Notes: generated by a model not told the origin, from the letters alone. A stretch of DNA of 64,000 nt from Geomobilimonas luticola (GCF_018476905.1 NZ_JAHCVK010000002.1:433365-497364), one strand, 5' to 3'. Shown: positions 33,560-42,013, numbered from the stretch's first letter. Numbers and translations are program-made.

Positions 33560-33595
33560 ACACAGCCTGCCCTCAAGGGTTTTGGCGAAGACACA

Positions 33596-33633
33596 AAAAC
33601 AGGGTGTGCTGCGAATGCAACACACCCTGTTTT
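33596..33633. terminator. Bidirectional intrinsic terminator
   Basis: A perfect 13-base inverted repeat AAAACAGGGTGTG / CACACCCTGTTTT (33596-33608 with 33621-33633), with a 12-base loop, lies between the convergent Wzi-like gene and the dihaem-protein gene. The A and T tails let it serve both strands. Confidence 0.9.
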
Positions 33634-33665
33634 CGTTGAGCAGTTTTCACCTGTTCAGCTAAAGC

Positions 33666-34955
33666 TTACCATTTACCCGCTACCGGAATCCCGGTACCGA
33701 AATTGTAAGTGGTGTCAGTCGGCGTACCATTCCAGGCACCGTTACCATTCAGGTCCAGATACCACACCCCGCTGTTGAAGGTACCGATCTCTGTTTTGCC
33801 GTCTGCGTTCCAGTCTCCTGTCACCGGCAGCGCTCCGTTAAACCCGAAGAAGTACTGGCGGTCGAGAGATGCACCATCCCATACCTTGTTGTCGTTAAAA
33901 TCAAGGTACCAGGTTCCGTCCACATATACGCCGATCTTGGTCGTGCCGGTCCCGGTCCAGTCGCCGGTTACGGGAACAGCGCCCGTGAGTCTGTCCCCGA
34001 AGGTATAGAGGCCGTCAACCGTTTCACCGTCCCAGACGCCATTGCCGTTAAGATCGAGGTACCATTTGCCGGCGACATACACGCCGACCTTGGTGGTGCC
34101 GGTCCCGGTCCAGTCGCCGGTTACGGGAACAGCCCCGGCGAGCCCGCCGCCGAAAATGATGTTTTTGTCAGACGGCGCGCCGTCCCAGATACCGTTGCCA
34201 TTCACGTCGAGATACCATGTGCCCTTGTCAAACACACCGATTTTGGATACCCCGCTCCCGTTCCAGTCACCCATTACCGGAATCGCACCGGGGAAACCGA
34301 AGACCAGTTGCCGATCTGTGGTCGAGCCGTTCCATGCCCCATTGCCGTTGCCGTCAAGGAACCACGTTCCGTTGCTGAAGACCCCGATTTTTACGGAAGG
34401 GACTGCGGTAACGACGGTAAAGGAGTTCGTGCTGACGATCTCTTCTCCATGGTCAGGATTGTTTGCGTCGGGGGTCCAGCGAGCGCCGAAGGTTGCGGAA
34501 CCCGTATCATTCATGTTGCCGTACCAGGAGACGTTCCAGGTGTAGGTGCCCGGCGCCGTCGGTGCGGGAGCGGTCAGGGTGATGGGGAAGCTTGCACCAC
34601 CCCCCTCTCCGGTAGGTCCGGTGCTTATGGCCTTTTGGACCATGTTCTGATCATAGAGAATCGCACGCACCCATCCGGAACGGTATCCGCCGCCGATGGT
34701 GACGCTTACGGTTTCTCCGGGTGCGTAGCTGGTCTTGTTTGTCGTCCCGGTCAGGTTGATGCCGGTTTTTGCACTGCTTGAGTGGACGCCGTGTGCATGA
34801 CATCCCGCACAGGTGGTGGGTGTCGTACCGTGGCACCCTGCGCAGTTATTTGCATAAAGGGTGGAAGTCGCACTCGCTTTCGGAACACCGGAAAACAGGG
34901 CAAGCAAGGCAACCACGGCAAACGAGAGGGATAGATACGATGTTACTCTTTTCAT
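33666..34955 (-). CDS. Secreted dihaem c-type protein with five C-terminal repeats
   Basis: 429 residues from the ATG at 34955, chosen over an upstream frame start because AAAGGAGAAAAG precedes it and it begins the signal peptide (1-30, YLSLSFAVVALLALFSGV). Two CXXCH haem sites (NNCAGCHG and TTCAGCHA, residues 38-42 and 49-53) are followed by a His-rich HAHGVHSS. A beta-sandwich-like region (about 75-182: YAPGETVSVTIGGGYRSGWV; APGTYTWNVSWYGN) comes next, and residues 189-429 are five repeats ending in GKW. The likely role is an extracellular or outer-surface electron carrier or binding protein. A GEMM-I riboswitch and overlapping terminator lie in its leader, so its expression should answer to a cyclic dinucleotide. 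It shares its C-terminal domain with the subtilase and both multicopper oxidases. Confidence 0.9.
   Translation of the reverse strand: MKRVTSYLSLSFAVVALLALFSGVPKASATSTLYANNCAGCHGTTPTTCAGCHAHGVHSSSAKTGINLTGTTNKTSYAPGETVSVTIGGGYRSGWVRAILYDQNMVQKAISTGPTGEGGGASFPITLTAPAPTAPGTYTWNVSWYGNMNDTGSATFGARWTPDANNPDHGEEIVSTNSFTVVTAVPSVKIGVFSNGTWFLDGNGNGAWNGSTTDRQLVFGFPGAIPVMGDWNGSGVSKIGVFDKGTWYLDVNGNGIWDGAPSDKNIIFGGGLAGAVPVTGDWTGTGTTKVGVYVAGKWYLDLNGNGVWDGETVDGLYTFGDRLTGAVPVTGDWTGTGTTKIGVYVDGTWYLDFNDNKVWDGASLDRQYFFGFNGALPVTGDWNADGKTEIGTFNSGVWYLDLNGNGAWNGTPTDTTYNFGTGIPVAGKW
33669..34391 (-). repeat. Five-repeat C-terminal domain of the dihaem protein
   Basis: Five units of about 48-51 codons. Typical text is GTWYLDVNGNGIWDGAPSD, then GAVPVTGDWTGTGTT. 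These units are more diverged from one another than in the subtilase or oxidases (for example DFNDNKVWD, GNGNGAWNG). The final unit ends VAGKW. Confidence 0.88.
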
Positions 34956-34985
34956 CTTTTCTCCTTTTTTTGTCGATGGCGGGCA

Positions 34986-35036
34986 CAAAAAAGCCGGGCC
35001 CTAACATCTGGTTGAGATATTTCGGCGACCCGGCTG
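34986..35036 (-). terminator. Riboswitch-controlled intrinsic terminator
   Basis: Read on the minus strand, AGCCGGG (35029-35035) pairs with CCCGGCT (34992-34998), and six U follow. The 5' arm of this stem is part of the 3' side of the riboswitch aptamer, so folding of the aptamer and of the terminator exclude each other. This predicts that ligand binding allows read-through (an ON switch). Confidence 0.8.
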
Positions 35037-35104
35037 TCTCGGTGAGACCCTGTAGGCTTTCCGTCCCATCCTCGCGGATGGTTTAGTATTATCGATTATC
35101 AACT
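35012..35104 (-). ncRNA. GEMM-I cyclic-dinucleotide riboswitch, predicted GEMM-Ib (cGAMP-type)
   Basis: On the minus strand the leader contains the GEMM-I core: AAACCATCC-GCGA-GGATGGGA (P2 with a GNRA loop), then CGGAAAGCC, a short P3 hairpin (GTCTC-ACC-GAGAC) and the closing GGGTCGCCG. P1 is formed by GTTGA (from about 35103) with TCAAC (about 35010-35014). Aligned to the Vibrio Vc2 aptamer, position 20 is A (35087) rather than G, the feature of the Geobacter cGAMP subclass. Vc2 pair G21-C46 is replaced by C21 (35086) and G46 (35061), a compensatory change that supports the alignment. It controls the dihaem repeat protein through the terminator that overlaps its 3' side. Confidence 0.87.
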
Positions 35105-35372
35105 ACGGTCTGCGTTTTTTGTGTCTGACAGAAGTAACGCTACCAAAATTGAATATCATCCGTCAAGAAAAATGTTACCGCCCTGTTACCTTGTCGTTAG
35201 AACACGCCACGGGAACGTCAGAGGCTAAGCATATCGAGCCTGTGCGGGGAAGCGTCCGGACAACGTAGAGTATTAACGCCATGATAGCAAGAGGGGCCCC
35301 GAATGTTCGGAGCCCCTCTTATTCATTACCGGTTCAAAAGACCTCAGCGTACACTATAGTGCCCGATAGTAC
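35105..35372. other. Rest of the intergenic region between the two haem-protein genes
   Basis: It holds the promoter that must precede the riboswitch, although no convincing -35/-10 pair was recognised, and the terminator at 35289-35320. No small gene is supported. Confidence 0.4.
35289..35320 (-). terminator. Terminator-like hairpin after the haem lipoprotein gene
   Basis: AAGAGGGGCCCCG (35289-35301) pairs with CGGAGCCCCTCTT (35308-35320) with one mismatch and a six-base loop, about 50 bases beyond the stop codon of the minus-strand gene. The T-run is short on either strand, so strength is uncertain. Confidence 0.55.
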
Positions 35373-37694
35373 CTACCACGCTCTGCTGCCGTGGCAGCCA
35401 GGTGTCGCGCAGGTGCTTGTTGTCGGATTGAACCCGATGGTGCTGACAACGTTTACGACACCGTTCAGGTGCAACGTCGTGTTTACGGTCGTACTGCTGT
35501 AGCCGGTGCCGTGGCAGATGGCGCAGCTGTACCCTAACGTAGTGACATGGAAAGCATGCTGGCCAGTCGCCGGAGGAATGGCATGGCAGGTGCCGCACAC
35601 CAACGGAGCGGCAGAAGTGGTTGCCGAGACCTGGGCTGACGGTGCACTCGTCAGGCTGCCAACAGTGGCTGTCACTACGTAATAGTAGGTAGTCGATGGA
35701 GTCAGCCCCATGTGAACGAAGGGAGAGGTCACGCTGGCGATCAAGGTGCCCGTGGCCGGCGTCACCCCTGTGGTCGTCGACCAGTAGATGTTGTAAGTTG
35801 CACCGGTAACGGTAGCCCAGGAAACGGTCACCTGGTTGGTACCGCCGACGGCGGTCACACCGGTCGGTGCGGCTGGCGGCAACGGAGTTGCAGAGGTGGT
35901 TGCAGAGGCCTGGGCCGACGGGACACTCTCACCCGCTGCGTTAACTGCCGTGACGACATAGTAATAGGTAGTTGAAGCCGTCCGCCCTGTGTGACTATAG
36001 GGAGAGGTCGCGTTGGCGATCAAAGTCCCTGTGGCCGGCGTCACGCCTGCGGTGGTGGACCAGTAGATGTTGTACGATACCGCACCGGTGACGGCACTCC
36101 AGGCGACGTTCACCTGGGTCGGGCTTACAGCGGTTGCGGTGACTCCTGTCGGGGCTGTTGGCGGCAGAGGCGCCGATGGAGCGGTAGTTGCCGAAACCTG
36201 TGCTGATGGGGCACTTTCACCGGTGGCATTAACCGCGGTTACCACATAGTAATAGGTGGTGCCGGCGGTCAGGCCGGTCTGCACGTAGGGTGACGTGGCA
36301 TTTGCAATCGGAGTCCCCGTTGCCGGGGTTACTCCCGTTGCCGTCGACCAGTAGATAGTGTACGATGTGGCACCGGCGACCGCTGCCCAGGAGATGGTCA
36401 CCTGGTTGGCGCCTCCGACTGCCGACACTCCAAGGGGAGCAGCGGGAACGGCTGGAGTACTGGTCGGCGTCGCCGATACCTGGGCCGACGGGGCACTCTC
36501 GCCCGCTGAGTTGACAGCGGTGACGACATAGTAGTACGTGGTGCCGGCAGTGCGTCCCGTATGCACGTAGGGAGAAGTGACGCCGGTTATTCTGGTCCCC
36601 GTGGCCGGCGTCACGCCTGCGGTGGTCGACCAGTAGATGTTGTATGATGTTGCGCCGCTGACACCGTTCCAGGAGACGGTCACCTGGTTTACGCCACCAA
36701 CGGCGCTGGCGACGGGAGCGGCGGGAACGGTCGTCGGCGGAGGAACCGCTGCCCCGTCCTCTATCTCTATTTCACGGGCAATCAGGATGCCATTGAGGAA
36801 CGTCCCTTTGACTTCCACCTTGACGCCATTCGCTATTCCCGCAAGGGAGAGTGTTCCCGCGTTGACAAGCGTATCTCCCACCATGAACCTGTTGCCGTTC
36901 AGGTTTCTGACATAGCCCTCCACTTCAATACGGTCACCATCCTTTTCATCGATTTCGATGCCGTTACGGCGCGCTGAAACGCTTGTAGCCTTGAGGGTTG
37001 TGCTGTTAAATGCCGCGAGTTTTCCCTCTACCTTTACAAATGATCCGACCCCTGTGCCGGTCGGCATGGTTACACCAGTGGCATCAACCGTCAAGTCGCC
37101 GATGGCTAAGGTTGAGCCATTCATGGCACCGATGGTCCCCTTCAGCTCGACGGTCGTGCTCGGTGTCCAGTCAGGCATATGGCGCTCGATGAGAGTCGCC
37201 CGAATCGTCCCGTCCGGATTGGTGAATCCACTTACCTGGACCATCTGACCCGGGACGACACTGCTCGTCCCCATGGTCGGAAAATCGTCGAATTGGGTGG
37301 TTGAGTCAAACCTGACCGTCTGCCCCATCACCCTCATGATTCCCGCTCCACCGTCAAAGGAAGAAATCGGACCTTTAAGGTTATCGGAGAATGAAATACT
37401 GGTTGCCTTGCCATTGGTACTGTCGCTGAAAGTGCCTGCGACGGTGACTACCATACCGACTTTAAGTTTCGAATCGCCGGGGTCCTCCATGGTGATAGTG
37501 GCACTGCTCGTGTCAAATTTGACACCATTGACATATATACTCCCCAGCTGGGTGATGACCCCTTTGCTCACCCCCTGGGTACTGGCGGCTGGTGCCGTAC
37601 CCCCTCCCCCACCTCCTCCGCTGCAGCCTGCCATGGCCATAACCGCTGCCATGACTGAGACGACGAACAGATGGTACAACGCGCGATATCTCAT
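35373..37694 (-). CDS. Haem-binding lipoprotein with DUF5666-like repeats and four fibronectin type III domains
   Basis: 773 residues, with AAGGAGGA before the ATG. A lipoprotein signal peptide (AAVMAMAGC, Cys at about 24) is followed by a Gly run. Residues about 40-320 hold small beta-barrel repeats of the DUF5666 type (KVGMVVTVAGTFSDSTNGKA; VEVKGTFLNGILIAREIEIE). Four fibronectin type III domains follow (about 330-710), each with ATSYNIYWSTTAGVTPATGT-like text and TTYYYVVTAVN. The C-terminal ~65 residues have CGTCH and CAICH haem motifs and a CATPGCHG (CX3CH-like) motif. It is therefore probably anchored in the outer membrane with haems held away from the surface by the Fn3 stalk. A role in extracellular electron transfer or adhesion is inferred. 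The Fn3 units are highly alike, which suggests recent tandem expansion. Confidence 0.88.
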   Translation of the reverse strand: MRYRALYHLFVVSVMAAVMAMAGCSGGGGGGGTAPAASTQGVSKGVITQLGSIYVNGVKFDTSSATITMEDPGDSKLKVGMVVTVAGTFSDSTNGKATSISFSDNLKGPISSFDGGAGIMRVMGQTVRFDSTTQFDDFPTMGTSSVVPGQMVQVSGFTNPDGTIRATLIERHMPDWTPSTTVELKGTIGAMNGSTLAIGDLTVDATGVTMPTGTGVGSFVKVEGKLAAFNSTTLKATSVSARRNGIEIDEKDGDRIEVEGYVRNLNGNRFMVGDTLVNAGTLSLAGIANGVKVEVKGTFLNGILIAREIEIEDGAAVPPPTTVPAAPVASAVGGVNQVTVSWNGVSGATSYNIYWSTTAGVTPATGTRITGVTSPYVHTGRTAGTTYYYVVTAVNSAGESAPSAQVSATPTSTPAVPAAPLGVSAVGGANQVTISWAAVAGATSYTIYWSTATGVTPATGTPIANATSPYVQTGLTAGTTYYYVVTAVNATGESAPSAQVSATTAPSAPLPPTAPTGVTATAVSPTQVNVAWSAVTGAVSYNIYWSTTAGVTPATGTLIANATSPYSHTGRTASTTYYYVVTAVNAAGESVPSAQASATTSATPLPPAAPTGVTAVGGTNQVTVSWATVTGATYNIYWSTTTGVTPATGTLIASVTSPFVHMGLTPSTTYYYVVTATVGSLTSAPSAQVSATTSAAPLVCGTCHAIPPATGQHAFHVTTLGYSCAICHGTGYSSTTVNTTLHLNGVVNVVSTIGFNPTTSTCATPGCHGSRAW

Positions 37695-38006
37695 CTTGTC
37701 CTCCTTGCCCGATGGTTGTGAAACTGACGTCCGCTGATAGGTCAGACCGACTCAGTGGGGCAAACCCTTTGCAATGATAGCAACCTGTTGGGGGGGAGGA
37801 GATGGGCGTCTGTCTGTTTTTACCGTCGGATGTTCAGGAAGAATCTGAGGAGTGTCACCGGAAGAGGGGGTACTATATGGTCCTACAAGGATGGGGAAGG
37901 TGGTGCAAACGCAGACCTGGCCTGGATCAGACAGGTTACTCGCGCGGAATCGGCAGAGGTGATATCCGTTAAAAGACAGGATCAGTAATTATCATGAACC
38001 ATTTGT
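37695..38006. other. 312-base intergenic region
   Basis: It lies between the second paaK and the haem lipoprotein gene, both minus strand. It should hold the end of the catabolic operon and the promoter of the lipoprotein gene. Only a weak hairpin (TGAAC / GTTCA near 37994-38008) was seen. No GEMM aptamer, RNA gene or credible ORF was found. Confidence 0.4.
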
Positions 38007-39314
38007 TCACAACCTGCGTTTGTCGATTACCCGGTCCGCTTTTCCTTCGTGGCGCGGGATGCTGTTGGGTTCCACCAGCTTGACCGTGGCACCAACCCCC
38101 AGGGTCGATTCGATCCGTTTTTCTACCATCTCCAGAAACGCCTTCTGTTTTTTCATCTCGTCGAAGAAGATGTTCTCCGTTACCTCGATGCGCACTTCGA
38201 GGACGTCCAGCGCCCCTTTCCGGTCCACCACCAGCTGATAGTGAGGTTCGCATCCTTCGATGGCGAAGAGCACTTCTTCGATCTGGGACGGAAAGACGTT
38301 GACCCCTTTGATAATGAGCATGTCGTCGGAGCGTCCCATGGTTTTCTTCATCCTCACCATGGTTCTGCCGCAGCTGCACGGAGTATAGTCGAGGGACGTA
38401 ATGTCCCGGGTGCGGTAGCGGATCATGGGGAACGCTTCTTTGTTGATGGTGGTGAGGACCAGTTCGCCGACGCTCCCCGGCGGAAGGAGCTGGCAGGTAT
38501 CCGGGTCGATGATTTCGGGGATGAAGGCATCCTCGAAGATGTGCATGCCGCACTTCCCCTGGCACTCGCCGGCGACTCCCGGGCCGATAACTTCCGACAG
38601 CCCGTAATTGTCCGTTGCGCTGATATGGAGACGTTCCTCGATCTCGCGCCGCATGGCATCTGACCAGGGCTCGCCGCCGAACAGACCGATCCTGAGGGAA
38701 AGCGTTTTCGGGTCGATCCCCATTTTTTCCATCCGGTCCGCGAGGGTAATGGCGTAACTGGGGGTGCAGACGAGAGCGGTCGACCGGTAGTCCTGCATGA
38801 TCATGATCTGTTTTTCGGTGTTGCCGGAACTCATGGGGATGACCGAGGCGCCAATGGTCTCGGCAGCGTAATGAAGCCCGAAGGCGCCGGTAAACAGGCC
38901 GTAACCAAAGGCGATCTGCACGACGTCATCGTGGGTCACCCCGGCTGCGGTCATGAACCGGGCGACCAGGTTGGACCAGGTCTTGATGTCATGGCGCGTA
39001 TAGCCGACCACCGTCGGCTTCCCCGTGGTGCCGGAGGATGAATGGATGCGCACCACTTCCCGCAGGGGGACGGCAAACATGCCGTAGGGGTAGTTGAGAC
39101 GCAGGTCTTCCTTGGTAGTGAAGGGAAGTTTACGAAGATCGTCGAGGGACTGCACGTCCTCGGGGACGATTCCCAGCTCGTTGAACTTGTTCCGGTAGCA
39201 GGTGACGTTCTTGTAGGCACGGTTGAGGGTTGCCTGCAAACGCTCCAGCTGGAGCTGCGCCAGGTCTTCCCGCGGCATGCATTCGTATTCGGCTTCCCAG
39301 ATTAGCTGCTGCAT
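38007..39314 (-). CDS. paaK: Phenylacetate-CoA ligase (second copy)
   Basis: 435 residues, full length for PaaK. AMP-binding motifs: [19 protein letters not shown] (about 91-109), [20 protein letters not shown], the acid-pocket region [20 protein letters not shown], and the C-terminal hinge and domain starting at [20 protein letters not shown]. It activates phenylacetate or a related arylacetate to the CoA thioester with ATP. GAGGGGA precedes the ATG. It is paralogous to the copy at 45802-47115, and the two bracket the transporter genes. Different aryl specificities (for example phenylacetate versus indoleacetate or 4-hydroxyphenylacetate) would explain keeping both; that is inference. Confidence 0.92.
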   Translation of the reverse strand: MQQLIWEAEYECMPREDLAQLQLERLQATLNRAYKNVTCYRNKFNELGIVPEDVQSLDDLRKLPFTTKEDLRLNYPYGMFAVPLREVVRIHSSSGTTGKPTVVGYTRHDIKTWSNLVARFMTAAGVTHDDVVQIAFGYGLFTGAFGLHYAAETIGASVIPMSSGNTEKQIMIMQDYRSTALVCTPSYAITLADRMEKMGIDPKTLSLRIGLFGGEPWSDAMRREIEERLHISATDNYGLSEVIGPGVAGECQGKCGMHIFEDAFIPEIIDPDTCQLLPPGSVGELVLTTINKEAFPMIRYRTRDITSLDYTPCSCGRTMVRMKKTMGRSDDMLIIKGVNVFPSQIEEVLFAIEGCEPHYQLVVDRKGALDVLEVRIEVTENIFFDEMKKQKAFLEMVEKRIESTLGVGATVKLVEPNSIPRHEGKADRVIDKRRL

Positions 39315-39368
39315 ATGCGTCCCCTCGCAAAATTTGTTAGTCGTGCCTCGCGCCCGCTTCCTGCCGTA

Positions 39369-40112
39369 TCATCGTTCCCACACTTCTTTCTTGTCCCGCC
39401 CGAGGTAGGCCCGCTGTACTTCCTTGTTTTCCAGTAACTCGGAAGCACTTCCCTCAAGTATCACTTTACCGGTTTCCAGGACATATCCACGGTCTGCCAT
39501 CTTCAGGGCCGCTTTTGCGTTCTGCTCCACCAGGAGCACCGTAGTCCCCTTTTCCCGGCGCAGGTTGTCAATGACACCGAATATCTCCTGGACAACCAGC
39601 GGTGCAAGCCCCATGGACGGTTCGTCGAGAAGAAGCAGTTTTGGTCTTGCCATGAGTGCCCTGCCGATGGCGAGCATTTGCTGTTCACCGCCGGACAGAG
39701 TCCCGGCCATCTGCCGCCGACGCTCTTTCAGACGCGGAAAGAGCGTGTATATCTCCTCAAGGTCGTGGCGGATGGCTCCCCTCCCCTCCCGGGCACGGAA
39801 GCGGAGGTAGGCACCGAGTTCAAGATTGTCTTCCACCGACAACGGTTTGAATACCTGCCGCCCTTCCGGCACCTGGGAGATGCCGAGGCTGACAATCCTG
39901 TCGGGTGCCAATCCCTGGATGGGATTTCCGGAAAAATGTATCTCGCCGCCTTTCACCGGTGTCACGGCCGAAATGGAGTTGAGGATGGTGGTTTTTCCCG
40001 CACCATTTGCACCGATGAGGGTAACGATCTCCCCCGCGATGAGATGGAGGGAGATGTTCTTAAGGGCGTGAACCTGGCCGTAGTAGGTGTTGATGTTCGT
40101 TATCTTGAGCAT
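39369..40112 (-). CDS. livF: Branched-chain/aromatic amino acid ABC transporter ATPase LivF
   Basis: 247 residues. Walker A GANGAGKTTILNS, signature LSGGEQQMLAIGRAL, Walker B LLLDEPSMGLAPLV, H-loop neighbourhood VLLVEQNAKAALKMADRGYV. The size and EQNA motif are typical of LivF. One of two ATPases that power the permease pair LivHM at the inner membrane. Given the operon, the substrate is probably an aromatic amino acid or arylpyruvate precursor rather than Leu/Ile/Val. A ~120-base palindromic repeat separates it from livG. Confidence 0.93.
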   Translation of the reverse strand: MLKITNINTYYGQVHALKNISLHLIAGEIVTLIGANGAGKTTILNSISAVTPVKGGEIHFSGNPIQGLAPDRIVSLGISQVPEGRQVFKPLSVEDNLELGAYLRFRAREGRGAIRHDLEEIYTLFPRLKERRRQMAGTLSGGEQQMLAIGRALMARPKLLLLDEPSMGLAPLVVQEIFGVIDNLRREKGTTVLLVEQNAKAALKMADRGYVLETGKVILEGSASELLENKEVQRAYLGRDKKEVWER

Positions 40113-40132
40113 AATGTTCCACTAAGAAATAT

Positions 40133-40253
40133 GGAAACGTGGATTTTTCGATAAGCGCAAGGCGCTCAAGGGAGTACGCGGAGGCGTAGCAGCGCTACGC
40201 CGCACAAGTATTCCCGCAGAGTAACGCCGCGATTGCGAAAAAGCCGCGTTTCT
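40133..40253. repeat. Imperfect ~120-base palindrome between livG and livF
   Basis: The outer arms are GGAAACGTGGATTTTTCG (from 40133) and its near complement GCGAAAAAGCCGCGTTTCTC (to about 40254). The centre is a perfect GGCGTAGC-AGC-GCTACGCC hairpin (40183-40201). The intermediate arms also pair with bulges (GGGAGTACGCGGAGG against the complement of CCGCACAAGTATTCCC). It lies wholly in the intergenic space of an otherwise tight operon. It has the look of a dispersed intergenic repeat (REP/MITE-like) or a processing/attenuation hairpin. No coding capacity. Confidence 0.7.
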
Positions 40254-40255
40254 CT

Positions 40256-41008
40256 TTAACCCTCTCCCAGGTATGCCGCGATGACAGCCTGATTCTCCTG
40301 GATTTCCCTCGGTGTTCCCTCGGCAAGTTTTTCGCCGAGATTGAGGACCAGGATGCGGTCGCACACATCCATGACCAGTTCCATGTCATGTTCAACCAGC
40401 ACGACAGTTATTCCCGCCTCCCGGATTTTCCGGATAAGGGTTGCCAGGTCCTGGGTCTCCCGGCTGTTGAGCCCGGCAGCCGGTTCGTCCATGAACATTA
40501 TCTGCGGTTCCATGGCAAGTGCCCGGGCGATTTCCAGGAGACGCCCCTTGCCAAAAGGAAGACTGTCGGCACGCTGTTCGGCAAGGTCGCTTATTCCACA
40601 GAAATCGAGCCAGTTGCGGGCGGATTCCGTTATGCGCCGCTCTTCCGCAAGGTGCCAAGGCAGCTTGAACGAACAGGAAAAAATGCCGCAGCCGCTTTTC
40701 GTATGGAGTCCCACCTTGACATTTTCCAGAACGCTCATCTGTCCGAAAAGTTCGATATTCTGGAATGTTCGTACGATGCCGAGCCGTGCGAGCCGTTCCG
40801 GCGGAAAGCCCGAAATATTCTTGTCCTTCAGGAAAATCTGTCCGGATGTCTGCCGGTAGATGCCACTGATGATGTTGAACAGGGTGGTCTTTCCCGCACC
40901 GTTAGGGCCGATGACGCCGGTTATTTCACCCTGCCGGAGGGAAAAGGAAACGTCAAGCAGGGCGGTCAGGCCGCCGAAAACCTGGGTTATTGACCGTATC
41001 TCCAGCAT
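40256..41008 (-). CDS. livG: Branched-chain/aromatic amino acid ABC transporter ATPase LivG
   Basis: 250 residues. Walker A GPNGAGKTTLFNIISG, signature region LPFGKGRLLEIARALAM, Walker B IMFMDEPAAGLNSRE, H-loop VLVEHDMELVMDV. The Leu-Pro-Phe-Gly signature and the C-terminal LAEGTPREIQ are LivG-like. Pairs with LivF on the LivHM permease. Follows livM by six bases. Confidence 0.93.
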   Translation of the reverse strand: MLEIRSITQVFGGLTALLDVSFSLRQGEITGVIGPNGAGKTTLFNIISGIYRQTSGQIFLKDKNISGFPPERLARLGIVRTFQNIELFGQMSVLENVKVGLHTKSGCGIFSCSFKLPWHLAEERRITESARNWLDFCGISDLAEQRADSLPFGKGRLLEIARALAMEPQIMFMDEPAAGLNSRETQDLATLIRKIREAGITVVLVEHDMELVMDVCDRILVLNLGEKLAEGTPREIQENQAVIAAYLGEG

Positions 41009-41014
41009 CTTGCC

Positions 41015-41968
41015 CTACCCTTCCTGCTTTCCGGCAGACCGGAATCTGGCCAGAACGGCCGGAATGCCCCGTACGAGCCCACCGGGAAGATACATGGTCA
41101 TGAGGATCAGAATGAGGCCGTAGATGATGATATCGTAATCCTGGAAGGTACGCAGCGCTTCCGGAAGGATGGTCAGAATGAACGCACCGACGAGGGAGCC
41201 GTAGATGCTCCCCAGTCCCCCGATGATCACCATGGTGACCAGTTCGACGGAAAAATTGAATCCGAAGGAAGTGGGAGAGATGAAGCCCATGGTGTGGGCG
41301 TAAAGGCTGCCGGCGATGGTGGAGATGCAGGCGGAAAGGGCAAAAATCTGGACCTTCAGAAGCCGGGCATTGACCCCCATGACCCGGGCGGCGACCTCCG
41401 AGTCGTGAATTGCCCGCAGCGCCCGTCCGATGCGGGAATTTGCCAGGTTTACCGACAGGAGGACCGTTCCGAGGGTAAACAGCCAGATGAGGGCGTAATT
41501 CTTCAGGTCGTTATCGAAGGTCAGACTCCCGGCCTTCAGGCTCGGTATGCCGGAAAGCCCCGATGGACCGCCCGTCAGGTTCACCGCTTCGTTGAACACG
41601 ATGAAGAATATGATGCCGAGGCCGAGGGTAGCCATGGCCAGGTAGTGACCCTTCAGTTTAAGGATGGGAAATCCGATAGCGAAGGCCAGCAAGGTGACGA
41701 CAGCAGCAGCGGCCGTCATGGCTATCCAGGGATTGATGCCATAGGTTGACGTCAGGATTCCCGATGCATAGGCCCCCAGACCGAAAAAACCTGCGTGGCC
41801 GAGGGATATCTGGCCGGCAAAACCGAGCAGAAGGTTCAGGGCAACCGCCAGCATGGTGTGGATGCCGACGAAAATGAGAACGTTCAACAGGTAGCTGCCG
41901 GAAAGGAGCATGGGGAGAATTGCAACCAGCAGGGCAAGAATCAGAAATTTCAACAGTTCGCGCTTCAC
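41015..41968 (-). CDS. livM: Amino acid ABC transporter permease LivM
   Basis: 317 residues with about nine hydrophobic helices. The LivM/LivH family motif is near LLLGFAGQISLGHAGFFGLGAY, and a cytoplasmic EAA-type loop (SRIGRALRAIHDSEVAARVM) contacts the ATPases. It is the inner-membrane permease half, with a 45-base gap from livH. Confidence 0.92.
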   Translation of the reverse strand: MKRELLKFLILALLVAILPMLLSGSYLLNVLIFVGIHTMLAVALNLLLGFAGQISLGHAGFFGLGAYASGILTSTYGINPWIAMTAAAAVVTLLAFAIGFPILKLKGHYLAMATLGLGIIFFIVFNEAVNLTGGPSGLSGIPSLKAGSLTFDNDLKNYALIWLFTLGTVLLSVNLANSRIGRALRAIHDSEVAARVMGVNARLLKVQIFALSACISTIAGSLYAHTMGFISPTSFGFNFSVELVTMVIIGGLGSIYGSLVGAFILTILPEALRTFQDYDIIIYGLILILMTMYLPGGLVRGIPAVLARFRSAGKQEG

Positions 41969-42013
41969 GATACCTCTGAAAATCGGCTATGAATCCAGGT
42001 AAAAGACGGGAAA

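Noticed and set aside
37695..37800. Possible second GEMM-type riboswitch before the haem lipoprotein gene
   Set aside because: A CAAAGGG and GGTCTG-like text occur, but the AAACC / GGGAC-x-x-AAAGCC core and P2 hairpin are missing.
37755..37988. 77-codon plus-strand open frame in the gap before the second paaK
   Set aside because: No motif, composition like non-coding DNA, and it runs against the neighbouring transcription; no convincing support.
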